64,000 bases of DNA from Melaminivora jejuensis (GCF_017811175.1 NZ_JACWIJ010000002.1:2232001-2296000); one strand, 5' to 3'; positions 18,629-28,318 are shown, counted from the first letter of the stretch. Notes: a model not told the origin generated them from the sequence alone. Numbers and translations are program-made.

Positions 18629-18692
18629 CAGTCAAATCAGCCTCAAACCCAATACAGGCAAGCGCTGACAGCTATATATACGGTAGCAAAAA
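18629..18692 (-). repeat. Dispersed repeat, copy 3
   Basis: Minus-strand copy: ATAGCTGTCAGCGCTTGCC on the reverse strand, with TTTTTGCTACC on its left flank and GTTTGAGGCTGATTTGAC on the right. It lies between dsbC and the M61 peptidase gene. Confidence 0.75.
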
Positions 18693-18710
18693 GGAAACTC
18701 CACCCGCCCC

Positions 18711-20477
18711 ATGACCACGCTGCGCCCGACCTCGGCAGCGGTGCATTACCGCATCGACCCAGCCGCCCGCCACGAGCACCTGTACCGCGTGCTGCTGACC
18801 GTCCACAACCCTGCCGCGCAACAGGAGCTGTCGCTGCCGGTGTGGATCCCCGGCAGCTACCTGGTGCGCGAGTTTGCCAAGAACCTGCACATGCGCGGCG
18901 CCAGCCAGGACGGCCAGCCGGTCGAGCTGCGGCAACTGGACAAGTGCAGCTGGCGCGCCGGCTGCGCCGCAGGCCGGCCCCTGACGGTGAGCTACGAAGT
19001 CGCCGCCTACGACACCTCGGTGCGCACCGCCTGGCTGGATACCCAGCGGGGCTTCTTCAACGGCACCAGCGTCTGCCTGCGCGTACACGGCCAGGAGGAC
19101 GAGGCGCACGACCTGGAGATCGAGCGCCCGCGCGAACTCACCGGCTGGTCGCTGGCCACCGGCCTGAGTCCGCACCGCGTGGCACGTTCGGGCTTTGGCA
19201 GCTACCGCGCGCGCAACTATGACGAGCTGGTGGACTGCCCGGTCGAGATGGGGCCGTTCTGGAGCATCCGCTTCACCGCCTGCAACGTGCCGCACCGCCT
19301 GGTCGTGGCCGGCGCCGCGCCCAGCTTCGACAGCCAGCGCCTGGTGCGCGACGTGCGCCGCATCTGCGAGGAGGCCATCCGCCTGTGGCACGGCGATGGC
19401 CGCCCGCCCTTCGACAGCTATGTGTTCCTGCTCAACGTGGTCAATGACGGCTACGGTGGCCTGGAGCATCGCAACTCCACCGCGCTGATCTGCAGCCGGC
19501 GCGACCTGCCGCGCCTGGGCGAAGAGGCCCCCAGCGAGGGCTACCAGAGCCTGCTGGGCCTGTTCAGCCACGAATACTTCCACACCTGGAACGTCAAGCG
19601 CCTGCGCCCGGCGCAGTTCGCCCGCTACGACTACGCGCGCGAGAACTACACCCGCCTGCTGTGGTTCTTCGAGGGCTTCACCAGCTACTACGACGACTTG
19701 CTGCTGCGCCGCGCCGGCCTGCTCGACCACGCCAGCTACCTGCGCGTGCTGGCCAAGACCATCAACCAGGTGCTGCAGACGCCGGGGCGCTTCGTGCAGA
19801 GCGTGGCCGAGGCGAGCTTCGACGCCTGGGTCAAGTACTACCGCCAGGACGAGAACACCCCCAACGCCACCGTGAGCTACTACACCAAGGGCGCCCTGGT
19901 CGGCCTGTGCCTGGATCTGGCGCTGCGCCGGGGTGGCCACACGACGCTGGACGATGTCATGCGCGCGCTGTGGCAGCGCACCCAGGGCGGGCCGATGGAC
20001 GAAGGCGAGCTGCTGCAGGTGCTGCACGCGCTGACCGGGCGCAGCTGGGCCGGCGAGATCGGCGCCTGGGTACACGGCACGCAGGAGCTGCCCCTGGCCG
20101 AGCTGCTGGCCGCGCACGGCATCGCCCTGGTGCAGCAGCCGCCCGCGCTGGCCCAGCGCCTGGGCCTGCGCGCCAGCGAGGCGGCCGGCAGCGTCCACAT
20201 CAAGTCCGTGCTGCGCGGCGGCGCCGCCGAGGCTGCCGGCTTCATGGCCGGCGACGAGTGGCTGGGCATCGAGACGCCCGGCGAGGCCTGGCGCGTGCAG
20301 CAGCTCGACGACGTGCTGCTGTATGCCGACCCGCAGCAGCCCTGCACTGCGCTGGTGGCACGCGACCGGCGGCTGCTGCGCCTGGCACTGGACGTGCCCC
20401 CTGGCGGCCCGGGCGCGGACACCGTGCGCCTGGACGTGGCCGATGCCGGCCTGGCACAGCGCTGGCTGGGCGCCTGA
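18711..20477 (+). CDS. M61-family (glycyl) aminopeptidase with C-terminal PDZ domain
   Basis: Zinc metallopeptidase, 588 residues. The N-terminal beta domain is followed by the thermolysin-like core with HEYFH at residues 287-291 and the third ligand in FFEGFTSYYDDLLLR, the M61 signature. The GGLEHRNS motif upstream (GGMEH in homologs) binds the substrate N-terminus. A PDZ domain follows near residues 485-570 (VLRGGAAEAAGFMAGDEWLGI). No signal peptide is seen. M61 enzymes such as SGAP favour N-terminal Gly/Ala; the physiological substrate here is unknown. Confidence 0.88.
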   Translation: MTTLRPTSAAVHYRIDPAARHEHLYRVLLTVHNPAAQQELSLPVWIPGSYLVREFAKNLHMRGASQDGQPVELRQLDKCSWRAGCAAGRPLTVSYEVAAYDTSVRTAWLDTQRGFFNGTSVCLRVHGQEDEAHDLEIERPRELTGWSLATGLSPHRVARSGFGSYRARNYDELVDCPVEMGPFWSIRFTACNVPHRLVVAGAAPSFDSQRLVRDVRRICEEAIRLWHGDGRPPFDSYVFLLNVVNDGYGGLEHRNSTALICSRRDLPRLGEEAPSEGYQSLLGLFSHEYFHTWNVKRLRPAQFARYDYARENYTRLLWFFEGFTSYYDDLLLRRAGLLDHASYLRVLAKTINQVLQTPGRFVQSVAEASFDAWVKYYRQDENTPNATVSYYTKGALVGLCLDLALRRGGHTTLDDVMRALWQRTQGGPMDEGELLQVLHALTGRSWAGEIGAWVHGTQELPLAELLAAHGIALVQQPPALAQRLGLRASEAAGSVHIKSVLRGGAAEAAGFMAGDEWLGIETPGEAWRVQQLDDVLLYADPQQPCTALVARDRRLLRLALDVPPGGPGADTVRLDVADAGLAQRWLGA

Positions 20478-20570
20478 TGCGCCCTGGCGTGGCCCGCCGT
20501 GGCCCGCCGTGGCTATAGTCAGACGGTTTTGCTTTCCCTCACCACAACCCAGCCAACACGGAGAACCCCC

Positions 20571-21350
20571 ATGGCCTACGAATGCATCGAAGTGCGCACC
20601 GAAGCGGACAAGGTCGGCATCATCACGCTTGCCCGTCCCAAGCAGCTCAACGCCCTCAACGACCAGCTCATGGACGAGCTGGGCGCGGCGCTCAAGGCCT
20701 TTGATGCCGACGAGAAAATCGGCTGCATCATCGTCACGGGCAGCGAGAAGGCCTTTGCCGCCGGCGCCGACATCGGCGCCATGGCCAAGTACAGCTTTGC
20801 CGACGCCTACAAGGGCGACTACATCACGCGCAACTGGGAGCAGATCCGCCAGATCAGAAAGCCCGTGATCGCCGCCGTGAGCGGCTACGCCCTGGGCGGC
20901 GGCTGCGAGCTGGCCATGATGTGCGATTTCATCATCGCCGCCGACAACGCCAAATTCGGCCAGCCCGAGATCAAGCTGGGCGTGATCCCCGGCGCCGGCG
21001 GCACGCAGCGCCTGCCGCGCGCCATCGGCAAGTCCAAGGCCATGGACATGGCGCTCACCGCCCGCATGATGGACGCCACCGAGGCCGAACGCGCCGGCCT
21101 GGTCAGCCGCGTGGTGGCGCTGGACAAGCTGATGGAAGAAGCCATTGGCGCCGCCATCGTCATCAGCGGCTTCTCGCAGGTTGCCGTCATGGCCGCCAAG
21201 GAAACCGTGAACCGCGCCTTCGAGGGCACGCTCTCGGACGGCCTGATGTTCGAGCGCCGCCTGTTCCACGCACTGTTTGCCACTGCCGACCAGAAGGAAG
21301 GCATGGACGCCTTCGTGAACAAGCGCCAGGCCAACTTCACGCACCAGTGA
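20571..21350 (+). CDS. Enoyl-CoA hydratase (crotonase family)
   Basis: Short-chain enoyl-CoA hydratase, 259 residues, for fatty-acid or amino-acid beta-oxidation. Oxyanion-hole motifs are [15 protein letters not shown] and [16 protein letters not shown]. Both catalytic glutamates are present, in GGGCELAM and in [19 protein letters not shown]. The sequence resembles mitochondrial ECHS1/PaaF-like hydratases. Start [13 protein letters not shown] with GGAG eight bases upstream. It stands alone and ends 43 bp before the tRNA gene. Confidence 0.92.
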   Translation: MAYECIEVRTEADKVGIITLARPKQLNALNDQLMDELGAALKAFDADEKIGCIIVTGSEKAFAAGADIGAMAKYSFADAYKGDYITRNWEQIRQIRKPVIAAVSGYALGGGCELAMMCDFIIAADNAKFGQPEIKLGVIPGAGGTQRLPRAIGKSKAMDMALTARMMDATEAERAGLVSRVVALDKLMEEAIGAAIVISGFSQVAVMAAKETVNRAFEGTLSDGLMFERRLFHALFATADQKEGMDAFVNKRQANFTHQ

Positions 21351-21356
21351 TTTTTC

Positions 21357-21383
21357 TTGCACCGCAGATTTTTGCTCTATAAT
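21357..21383 (+). promoter_or_regulatory. tRNA-Met promoter
   Basis: A perfect TATAAT (21378-21383) lies 10 bases before the tRNA. TTGCAC at 21357-21362 is a candidate -35 with a short 15-bp spacer. Confidence 0.6.
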
Positions 21384-21393
21384 CTGCGGCTTC

Positions 21394-21470
21394 GGTGGTA
21401 TAGCTCAGTTGGTTAGAGCGCAGCATTCATAATGCTGATGTCCCAGGTTCAAGTCCCGGTACCACCACCA
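21394..21470 (+). tRNA. tRNA-Met (CAT)
   Basis: A full cloverleaf: acceptor GGTGGTA/TACCACC, D-arm GCTC-GAGC, anticodon stem CAGCA/TGCTG with loop TTCATAA, T-arm CCAGG/CCCGG with TTCAAGT, and encoded ACCA end. The G1-C72 pair excludes initiator tRNA. An Ile2 (lysidine-modified CAT) identity is possible but the stems resemble elongator Met. Confidence 0.93.
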
Positions 21471-21480
21471 GACAAAGCAT

Positions 21481-21510
21481 AAAAAAGCCCGGCAGTCGCC
21501 GGGCTTTTTT
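21481..21510 (+). terminator. Intrinsic terminator after tRNA-Met
   Basis: GCCCGGC (21487-21493), AGTC loop, GCCGGGC (21498-21504), six Ts; the A-run on the left makes it bidirectional, also serving the convergent chemoreceptor gene. Confidence 0.85.
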
Positions 21511-21594
21511 GTTGCCTGGCCGCTGTACGCAGGCAGGCTGCCCAAGGCCTGCCGCAATAGTGCGGGCGGGCCTGGGCTGCGGCGTCAGCTCAAC

Positions 21595-23385
21595 TCAAAA
21601 ACTCTCCCACTCATCGTTGTCCGCCGCAGGGGCTGCTGCCGGCACCCGGGCCGGTGCCTTGGGCGCAGCCAGCGTTGGCGCCTTGCTGGCGACCGGGGCC
21701 TTGCTGCCCGCCGCGCCCGGGACAGCCGCCGGGCGCTGTGCAACCGCCGCAGGGCCAGTGCGCACCGGTGCCGGCCTGGCTGCCATTGGCGCGACGGCCC
21801 GCCGGCTGGCGGCTGATGCGCCGCCCATGCTGCCCGCCACCCGGAACACGCCCACCGTCTGCACCAGCTCCTGCGCCTGCTGGTTCAGGCTGGAGGCCGC
21901 CGCCGCCATCTCCTCGACCAGGGCGGCGTTTTGCTGCGTCGCCTGATCCATCTGCTGCACCGCCTCGCCGACCTGCAGCACGCCCTGGCTTTGCTCGCCG
22001 CTGGCGGCGCTGATCTCGCCCATGATGTCGGTGACGCGGCGGATGCCGGTGACCACCTCATCCATGGTGCTGCCCGCGCGATCGACCAGCTGCGTGCCCT
22101 GCTCGACGCGCTCGACGCTGTCGGTGATGAGCTGCTTGATCTCCTTGGCCGCCTCGGCGCTGCGCTGGGCCAGTTGGCGCACCTCGCCGGCGACCACGGC
22201 AAAGCCCCGGCCCTGCTCGCCGGCGCGCGCCGCCTCGACAGCCGCATTGAGCGCCAGGATGTTGGTCTGGAAGGCGATCGAATCGATCACGCCGATGATG
22301 TCGGCAATCCTGCGGCTGGCATCGTTGATGCCGCGCATGGTCTGCACTACCTGATCGACCACCTCGCCGCCCTGCACGGCCACGGTGCTGGCGCTTTGCG
22401 CCAGTTGGTTGGCAGTGCGCGCGTTGTCGGCGTTTTGCCGCACCGTCGAACCCAGCTCCTCCATGGACGCGGCCGTCTGCTCCAGCGCGCTGGCCTGGCT
22501 TTCCGTGCGCCCCGACAAGTCCTGGTTACCCTGGGCGATCTGCGTGCTGGCCGAAGCCACCGCCTCCGAGCCCTGGCGCACGCGCGTGACCACCTGCGCC
22601 AGGCTGTCGCGCATGGCCAGCATGGTGGCCAGCAAGCTGGTGCTGTCGCCCGCAGGCAGGCGCACCTCGACGGCCAGATTGCCCCCGGCGATTTCGCGCG
22701 CCACACTGGCGGCGTAGTCGGGCTCGCCGCCGAGCTGGCGCACCAGCGTGCGCGTGATCAGCCAGGCAATGACCGCGCCCACCACGGCAGCCAGCCCCGC
22801 CACCAGCGCCATCAGGGCAGTGGTGGACTGGGCCATGGACTGCACCTCCCGGGCCGTGTCCTGGGCGGCTTTTTTCTGCAGGTCGGTCAGCTCCTGCAAG
22901 GTGGCGAGGTAGGCCGCCTGCAGTGGGCGGTTCTCGCGCAGCAGCACGTCGATGGTCATGGCGCTTTGGCCAACCAGACCCAGATCCACCGCCTTGTCGA
23001 TAGTGGCGTTGTAGCTTGCGCGCTGCTGGGAGAGTTTTTCCAACAACTGCCGGCCAGCGTCTGTGTTCACAGTTGCTTGCAACTTGTTGTACAGCTCACT
23101 GTTGCGCGCGCGTGCCTCGTCGATGCGCAGCTTTTCCTGCTGCTGCTGCTGCGGGTCATCCATCATGGCGATGTTGCGCGAGGCGCGCGCCACCACGTTC
23201 AGGTTGTTCATGATGTCGTTGATCTGCTCGATCTTGACCATGCGATCCTGCACCAGCAGCGCAGTATTGGCCTGGATGGCCTGCAACTTCAGCCCGCCGA
23301 TCAGGGCCACGGCCAGCCCGGCGAGGATGACCAGGGCGAAGCCCAGCCCCAGCCGGGTGCCAACTTTCATATGGGAAAAATTCAT
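21595..23385 (-). CDS. Methyl-accepting chemotaxis protein with CheR/CheB tether
   Basis: A 596-residue chemoreceptor: TM1 near residues 12-32, a four-helix-bundle ligand domain with an unusual QQQQQ stretch, TM2 near 190-215, HAMP, and an MCP signalling domain with [23 protein letters not shown] split by the usual hairpin. A Pro/Ala-rich linker then leads to the C-terminal NDEWESF, which resembles the NWETF pentapeptide that docks CheR and CheB. Start [21 protein letters not shown] at 23370 is an alternative. Ligand unknown. It is convergent with the tRNA. Confidence 0.92.
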   Translation of the reverse strand: MNFSHMKVGTRLGLGFALVILAGLAVALIGGLKLQAIQANTALLVQDRMVKIEQINDIMNNLNVVARASRNIAMMDDPQQQQQEKLRIDEARARNSELYNKLQATVNTDAGRQLLEKLSQQRASYNATIDKAVDLGLVGQSAMTIDVLLRENRPLQAAYLATLQELTDLQKKAAQDTAREVQSMAQSTTALMALVAGLAAVVGAVIAWLITRTLVRQLGGEPDYAASVAREIAGGNLAVEVRLPAGDSTSLLATMLAMRDSLAQVVTRVRQGSEAVASASTQIAQGNQDLSGRTESQASALEQTAASMEELGSTVRQNADNARTANQLAQSASTVAVQGGEVVDQVVQTMRGINDASRRIADIIGVIDSIAFQTNILALNAAVEAARAGEQGRGFAVVAGEVRQLAQRSAEAAKEIKQLITDSVERVEQGTQLVDRAGSTMDEVVTGIRRVTDIMGEISAASGEQSQGVLQVGEAVQQMDQATQQNAALVEEMAAAASSLNQQAQELVQTVGVFRVAGSMGGASAASRRAVAPMAARPAPVRTGPAAVAQRPAAVPGAAGSKAPVASKAPTLAAPKAPARVPAAAPAADNDEWESF

Positions 23386-23729
23386 GGCTGCTTTGCTCAC
23401 GGAAAGAAAAAAGGCTGGATGACCGGCTGTGCGGGCGCCTCCACAGCGCCCCCGGTCGGCGATCAGCCAGCGCCCATTTTGTAGCTTCTTGCTACCTGGC
23501 GTCCGGGTATCCCCTGATTGTCCCCGCATAGCCGGGAGACAGGCGATAGCTGCGGCCTCTGCGCTTTGGGCACAATCGCGGCCCTTCCACCCTTTCTGTC
23601 CCCCAGCTCCTGGATAAACACCATGCTCCGCTGCCCTCCCGACCCGCACTGCCGGGCTGACGCCCGCCACCCCGCCCGCCCCTCGGCCAGCCCGGCCCCT
23701 GCCGCCCTGCGGCTGCCTGGAGCGCGCCC
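23386..23729. other. Divergent intergenic region between the chemoreceptor gene and miaB
   Basis: 344 bp without a convincing gene. A CACAAT near 23575-23580 could be the miaB -10. A 36-codon Pro/Ala/Arg-rich reading frame (ATG 23623 to TGA 23733) overlaps the miaB ATG as ATGA, so an upstream coupling frame is conceivable but unsupported. Confidence 0.4.
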
Positions 23730-25073
23730 ATGAGCCAGAAGAAAATCTTCATCAAGACCTTCGGCTGCCAGATGAACGAGTACGACTCGGACAAGATGGC
23801 CGATGTGATGCAGGCCGCCGCAGGCTACCAGCCCACGGACAACCCCGACGAGGCCGACCTGATCCTGTTCAACACCTGCTCGGTGCGCGAGAAGGCGCAG
23901 GAAAAGGTCTTTTCCGACCTGGGCCGCGTCAAGCACCTCAAGGAAAAGGGCGTGCTGATCGGCGTGGGCGGCTGCGTGGCCAGCCAAGAGGGCGAGGAGA
24001 TCATCCGCCGCGCGCCCTTCGTCGATGTGGTGTTCGGCCCGCAGACGCTGCACCGCCTGCCCGAGCTGCTCGATGCACGCCAGCGCCAGCACCGGCCCCA
24101 GGTGGACATCAGCTTCCCCGAGATCGAGAAATTCGACCACCTGCCACCGGCGCGCGTCGAGGGCGCCTCGGCCTTCGTCTCCATCATGGAAGGCTGCTCC
24201 AAATACTGCAGCTACTGCGTCGTGCCCTACACGCGCGGCGAGGAGGTCAGCCGCCCGTTCGAGGACGTGCTGGTCGAAGTCGCCGGCCTGGCCGATCAGG
24301 GCGTCAAGGAAGTGACGCTGCTGGGCCAGAACGTCAACGCCTATGCTGGCGCCATGGGCGAGACGGCGGACAAGGCCGACTTCGCCCTGCTGCTGGAATA
24401 CGTGGCCGAGATCCCCGGCATCGAGCGCATCCGCTACACCACCAGCCACCCCAACGAGTTCACGCCGCGCCTGATCGCCGCCTACGAAAAAATCCCAAAA
24501 CTGGTCAGCCACCTGCATCTGCCCGTGCAGCACGGCTCGGATCGCATCCTGATGGCCATGAAGCGCGGCTACACAGCTATGGAATACAAGAGCACGGTGC
24601 GCAAGCTGCGCGCCATCCGCCCCGACATGGCCATGAGCAGCGACTTCATCGTCGGCTTCCCGGGCGAGACGCAAGAGGATTTCGACAAGATGATGAAGCT
24701 GATCGACGATGTCCACTTCGACAACAGCTTCAGCTTCATCTTCAGCCCGCGCCCGGGCACGCCGGCGGCCAATTTGCACGACGACACGCCGCACGAGGCC
24801 AAGCTGGCCCGGCTGCAGCAATTGCAGGCCGTGATCAACCAGAACATCAAGGACATCAGCGCCCAGCGCGTGGGCACGGTGCAGCGCATCCTGGTCGAGG
24901 GCGCGTCCAGGCGCGACGCCAGCGAGCTGATGGGGCGCACCGAGTGCAACCGCGTGGTCAACTTCGCCGGTGGCGGCGAGCTGGTCGGGCAGATGATCGA
25001 CGTGCGGATCACCGAGGCGCGCAGTTATACGCTGCGTGGCGAGGTGCTGGCCCGGGTGCCGGCAAGCTATTGA
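23730..25073 (+). CDS. miaB: tRNA-2-methylthio-N6-dimethylallyladenosine synthase
   Basis: Radical-SAM methylthiotransferase acting on i6A37 of tRNAs reading UNN codons; 447 residues. The N-terminal UPF0004 domain has three cluster cysteines ([33 protein letters not shown]). The radical-SAM motif is [19 protein letters not shown] (CxxxCxxC). The MoaD/TRAM-like C-terminus is [20 protein letters not shown] and ends RVPASY. Start [17 protein letters not shown] dispersed repeat follows directly after the stop. Confidence 0.97.
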   Translation: MSQKKIFIKTFGCQMNEYDSDKMADVMQAAAGYQPTDNPDEADLILFNTCSVREKAQEKVFSDLGRVKHLKEKGVLIGVGGCVASQEGEEIIRRAPFVDVVFGPQTLHRLPELLDARQRQHRPQVDISFPEIEKFDHLPPARVEGASAFVSIMEGCSKYCSYCVVPYTRGEEVSRPFEDVLVEVAGLADQGVKEVTLLGQNVNAYAGAMGETADKADFALLLEYVAEIPGIERIRYTTSHPNEFTPRLIAAYEKIPKLVSHLHLPVQHGSDRILMAMKRGYTAMEYKSTVRKLRAIRPDMAMSSDFIVGFPGETQEDFDKMMKLIDDVHFDNSFSFIFSPRPGTPAANLHDDTPHEAKLARLQQLQAVINQNIKDISAQRVGTVQRILVEGASRRDASELMGRTECNRVVNFAGGGELVGQMIDVRITEARSYTLRGEVLARVPASY

Positions 25074-25075
25074 AA

Positions 25076-25135
25076 CGCTAGCTGCCAGCGCTTGTCCTGC
25101 AACGGTTTCAGATAGTTTTGACCTTGAAACCTTGG
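25076..25135 (+). repeat. Dispersed repeat, copy 4
   Basis: Core GCTAGCTGCCAGCGCTTGT, then CAACGGTTTCAGATAGTTTTGACC; it starts within a few bases of the miaB stop and is the most diverged on its right side. Confidence 0.65.
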
Positions 25136-25182
25136 CGGCCTCAAATCTGAAGTGCAACACTCCCTTCAGAATCGAGGCCATC

Positions 25183-25275
25183 ATGAACAAAAGAGTCTAC
25201 GAACCGTTGAGCATGGCGTGTCTGTGGCCCAGACGGAAAAAGACCTGGGCGTTAACGAGAACGTGCTCTGCAATC
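25183..25275 (+). pseudogene. IS3 OrfA remnant
   Basis: N-terminal helix-turn-helix piece (GVSVAQTEKDLGVNENVL) joined out of frame to MNKRVYEP; ends at the inversion junction near 25275. Confidence 0.6.
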
Positions 25276-25282
25276 ATTGCTC

Positions 25283-25445
25283 CTTCAAGTACTTCTCCCT
25301 GAATTTGCCGTTGAAGCTCTCGATGCAGACGTTCTAGATCGGGCAGCCTGCATGGTTGAACAGGAGCCGCACACACCGTGCCGCAACCCATGCCATGAAA
25401 GCCCAGCTGGTGAACTCTGGCCCCTGATCGGTGCGGATAGACGAC
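25283..25445 (-). pseudogene. IS3 OrfB (DDE transposase) remnant
   Basis: The second catalytic Asp region (TDQGPEFTSWAF) and the catalytic Glu region (CIESFNGKFREKYL) survive, with an in-frame TAG between them and a stop just after KEQ. Confidence 0.65.
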
Positions 25446-25536
25446 GGCGCCGGTTGTTTAACGCTGCCATACAGCAAATTTTGCTGGCAGCCAAGGCACG
25501 TCATCGCCCAGCAACAGGTGCAGGCCCTGCTGCAGG

Positions 25537-25610
25537 TTCAAAAACCGCTTTGATATTGATAGCTGTCAGCGCTTGCCTGGATTGGCTTTGAGCCGGGAAA
25601 CATGCTCAAT
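25537..25610 (+). repeat. Dispersed repeat, copy 5
   Basis: Core TTGATAGCTGTCAGCGCTTG, then GGCTTTGAGCCGGGAAACATGCTCAA; it lies between the IS remnant and the small reading frame at 25621. Confidence 0.75.
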
Positions 25611-25620
25611 CCAGGGCTTT

Positions 25621-25740
25621 TCAGGCTGCCGGGACATCCAGATAGATCTCGTCCAGCGGCAGCGCCATGTCCAGGCAGTCAATGGGCAGGCTGCCCTGTT
25701 CGTAATCCTGTTCGGTGATGAAGTGCGTGCTTGCGGTCAT
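25621..25740 (-). CDS. Small hypothetical protein (39 aa)
   Basis: Short frame starting MTASTHFITEQDYEQGS and ending YLDVPAA. A good GGGAG ribosome binding site lies eight bases before the ATG. The start faintly resembles Uma2-type proteins (FITEQDYxxG), so it may be the stub of a larger lost gene beside the IS remnant, or a genuine small protein. It lies 40 bp upstream of the ffh stop region, downstream of ffh on the same strand. Confidence 0.35.
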   Translation of the reverse strand: MTASTHFITEQDYEQGSLPIDCLDMALPLDEIYLDVPAA

Positions 25741-25780
25741 GGCTGGTGCTCCCATCGGTTTGGCAAGTCTTGCAATCCTG

Positions 25781-27154
25781 TCAGAACGGCAGGCCAGGCA
25801 TCCCCTTCATGCCCTTCATGCCGCCCATTTTTTTCATCATCTTCATCAGGCCGCCGCCCTTCATCTTCTTCATCATGCCCTGCATCTGCTCGAATTCCTT
25901 GAGCAGACGGTTGACTTCCTGCACCTGCACGCCGGCGCCGTCGGCGATGCGCTTCTTGCGCGTGGCCTTGATGAGTTCGGGCCTGCGGCGCTCTTGCGCC
26001 GTCATGCTGCAGATGATGCCTTCCTTCCTGCGGATGTCGCGCTCGGCGCGATCCATGTCCACGGCGCCGGCCTTGGCGGTGAGCTCGGTGGGCAGCTTGT
26101 CCATCAGGCTGGACAGCCCGCCCATCTGCTTCATCTGCTGGAGCTGGCCCAGGAAATCGTTCAGATCGAAGCCGTCGCCGCTCTTGACCTTGGCGGCGAG
26201 CTTTTGCGCCGCCTCCATGTCCACGCCAGCGCTGACTTGCTCGACCAGCGCCACGATGTCGCCCATGCCCAGGATGCGCCCGGCGTGGCGCTCGGCGTCG
26301 AACACTTCCAGGCCGTCGATCTTCTCGGACACGCCGGCGAACTTGATCGGCGCGCCGGTGATCTGGCGCACCGACAGCGCCGCGCCGCCGCGCGAGTCGC
26401 CATCGAGCTTGGTCAGCACGATGCCGGTGAGCGGCAGCGCTTCCTTGAAGGCGCGCGCCGTGTTCACCGCATCCTGGCCTTGCATGGCATCGACCACGAA
26501 CAGCGTCTCGACGGGCTTGAGCACCGCGTGCAAGTCCTTGATTTCCTGCATCAGCACTTCATCGACGGCTAGGCGCCCGGCGGTGTCCACCAGCAGCACG
26601 TCGAAGTAATGCTTTTTCGCGTAGTCCAGCGCGGCGGTGGCGATGTCGCGGGGCTTTTGCTGCGGCGTGCTGGCAAACCACTCGGCGCCGGCTTGCTTGG
26701 TCACGGTCTTGAGCTGCTCGATGGCCGCCGGGCGATAGACGTCGCCCGAGACGGTGAGCACCTTTTTCTTGCGCTTTTCGATCAGGTGCTTGGCGAGTTT
26801 GGCCGTGGTCGTGGTCTTGCCTGCACCCTGCAGGCCGGCCATCAGGATGACGGCGGGCGGCTGCGCGGCCAGGTTCAGGTCGGCCACGCCCTCGCCCATG
26901 GTGGCGGCCAGCTCCCGGTTGACGATGCCCACCAGCGCCTGGCCGGGCTTCAAGCTGCCCAGCACTTCCTGGCCCAGGGCCTTGTCCTTGACGCGTGCGA
27001 TGAAGTCGCGCACCACCGGCAGCGCCACGTCGGCTTCGAGCAGCGCCATGCGCACTTCGCGCAGCATGTCCTGCACATTGGACTCGGTGATGCGGGCCTG
27101 GCCGCGCATTTCCTTGACGAGACGGGTGAGTTTTTCGGTCAGGGCGGAGGCCAT
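25781..27154 (-). CDS. ffh: Signal recognition particle protein Ffh
   Basis: SRP54 homolog, 457 residues, that with 4.5S RNA targets nascent membrane proteins to FtsY/SecYEG. The NG GTPase has G1 GLQGAGKTTTTAKLA, G3 DTAGRLAVDEVLM and G4 TKLDGDSRGGAAL. The M domain binds signal sequences and RNA and ends in a Met/Lys/Gly-rich tail (MMKKMKGGG, then GMKGMKGMPGLPF). Start MASALTEKLTRLVKEMRGQ. It is divergent from the cytochrome assembly gene. Confidence 0.97.
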   Translation of the reverse strand: MASALTEKLTRLVKEMRGQARITESNVQDMLREVRMALLEADVALPVVRDFIARVKDKALGQEVLGSLKPGQALVGIVNRELAATMGEGVADLNLAAQPPAVILMAGLQGAGKTTTTAKLAKHLIEKRKKKVLTVSGDVYRPAAIEQLKTVTKQAGAEWFASTPQQKPRDIATAALDYAKKHYFDVLLVDTAGRLAVDEVLMQEIKDLHAVLKPVETLFVVDAMQGQDAVNTARAFKEALPLTGIVLTKLDGDSRGGAALSVRQITGAPIKFAGVSEKIDGLEVFDAERHAGRILGMGDIVALVEQVSAGVDMEAAQKLAAKVKSGDGFDLNDFLGQLQQMKQMGGLSSLMDKLPTELTAKAGAVDMDRAERDIRRKEGIICSMTAQERRRPELIKATRKKRIADGAGVQVQEVNRLLKEFEQMQGMMKKMKGGGLMKMMKKMGGMKGMKGMPGLPF

Positions 27155-27243
27155 GAATGCGTGCTCCAGAGACTTTTGAGGGCGCGCGTGCTGCGCCCGA
27201 GGGCCGTCCCTTGCGCGAGGCTGGACGGCTAAACTGCGAACCC

Positions 27244-28052
27244 ATGATTTTACCCAGCGCCCCCTGGCCCTGTGGCTGCTGGCCGCCAGCGCCGCCCTGG
27301 CCTACGCCCTGGGCGCGGCCAGCGCCGCACGTGCCGGCGCCGGCGCCCACGCCGGGCGCAGCCTGTGGGCCATGGCGCCCGCCTGGGTGCTGCACGCCGT
27401 GACCCTGGCCTGGGGCCTGATGGGCAGCACGCCGCACTTCGGCTTTGCGCCGGCGCTGTCCATGACGGCCTGGCTGGTGCTGACCATCTACGCCGTCGAG
27501 CACCAACTGTTTCCGCAGATGCGCGCGCGTGCCGCGCTGGGCGGCCTGGGCGCTGCCGCCGTGCTGCTGGCGGCGCTGTTTCCGGGCCGGGCGCTGCCGG
27601 TCTCGGCCTCGCCCTGGCTGGCGCTGCACCTGACGCTGGGCGTGGCCTGCTATGGACTGTTTGCCGCCGCCGTGATCCACGCCTGGCTGATGGGGCGCGC
27701 CGAGCGCCAGATCCGCCAGGCCGTCACCTCGTCCACGGCGCTGCCGCTGCTGACGCTGGAGCGCCTCACCTTGCGCTTCGTCGCCGCCGGCTTCCTGCTG
27801 CTGTCGGCCACGCTGGTGGCGGGCTGGCTGTTTGGCGAGGCGCTCTATGGCCAGGCCTGGCGCTGGGATCACAAGGCGGTGTTCTCGCTGCTGGCCTGGC
27901 TGACTTTTGCCGTGCTGCTGCTGGGCCGGGCGCGCTTTGGCTGGCGCGGCGCCCGGGCGGCGCGCGTGCTGTATGCCGGCGCGGCGCTGCTGCTGCTGGC
28001 CTACGCCGGCTCGCGTTTCGTCATGGAAGTGCTGCTGGGGCGCGCCGGATGA
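27244..28052 (+). pseudogene. Cytochrome c assembly (CcsA/YpjD-like) membrane protein; start out of frame by one base
   Basis: Multi-helix inner-membrane protein of the cytochrome c assembly family: about eight hydrophobic segments with LALHLTLGVACYGLFAAAVIHAW and the WxWDHKAVFSLLAW signature (RWDHKAVFS) containing the haem-contacting His. The frame is open from before 27244 but has no in-frame start. The ATG at 27244 encodes MILPSAP and then runs into the C5 run at 27260-27264; one extra C gives MILPSAPLALWLLAAS in frame. An internal ATG at 27372 would delete the first helix. This looks like a homopolymer undercall or a real frameshift. It overlaps the next gene by four bases. Confidence 0.75.
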
Positions 28053-28288
28053 TGAAGTACCTGCTGCTGGCGGCGGTGATCGCCGTGGTCTATGCCCTGT
28101 GGCGCAATGGGCAGCGCCGGATGCCGCGCCCCCCGGCTGGCCCGCGCGGCGCGCCCCAGGCCAGCCTGCCCGAGCCGATGGTGCGCTGCGCCCGCTGCGG
28201 CGTCCACCTGCCCCAGTCGCAGGCGCTGAGCCACGACGGGCACAGCTACTGCTGCGAGGCGCACCGGCGCCAGGGGCGCGACGCATGA
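28049..28288 (+). CDS. PP0621-family small membrane-anchored zinc-ribbon protein
   Basis: 79 residues: an N-terminal helix (YLLLAAVIAVVYALW) anchors a short cytoplasmic tail with VRCARCGVHLPQSQAL and HSYCCEAHRRQ, i.e. CxxC and CC-H ligands for one zinc. Family function is unknown. Its ATG overlaps the stop of the upstream cytochrome assembly gene, and pilS follows 30 bp later, so it belongs to the same transcription unit. Confidence 0.8.
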   Translation: MMKYLLLAAVIAVVYALWRNGQRRMPRPPAGPRGAPQASLPEPMVRCARCGVHLPQSQALSHDGHSYCCEAHRRQGRDA

Positions 28289-28318
28289 GCGCTGGCGCAG
28301 CCGCAAGGGCCTAGGCCG

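Larger units (their letters stand above)
25145..25500. mobile_element. Degenerate IS3-family (IS407-like) insertion sequence remnant
   Basis: Two transposase fragments face each other. On the plus strand (25183 to about 25275), across a frameshift, the region reads MNKRVYEP then VEHGVSVAQTEKDLGVNENVL, an OrfA helix-turn-helix. On the minus strand (about 25445 to 25283) it reads RTDQGPEFTSWAFMAW, then a stop codon and CIESFNGKFREKYLKEQ, the DDE-integrase region of OrfB. No intact frame remains and most of the element is gone, so an old insertion has been deleted and inverted. No terminal repeats can be paired. Confidence 0.7.

Noticed and set aside
21394..21470. Initiator tRNA-fMet or tRNA-Ile2 identity for the CAT tRNA
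   Set aside because: The acceptor begins with a G1-C72 pair, which rules out initiator. The stems fit elongator Met better than Ile2, although lysidine modification cannot be seen in DNA.
23623..23733. A 36-codon frame directly upstream of miaB
   Set aside because: It overlaps the miaB ATG, but it is low-complexity Pro/Ala/Arg sequence with no ribosome binding site, which is expected by chance in GC-rich DNA.
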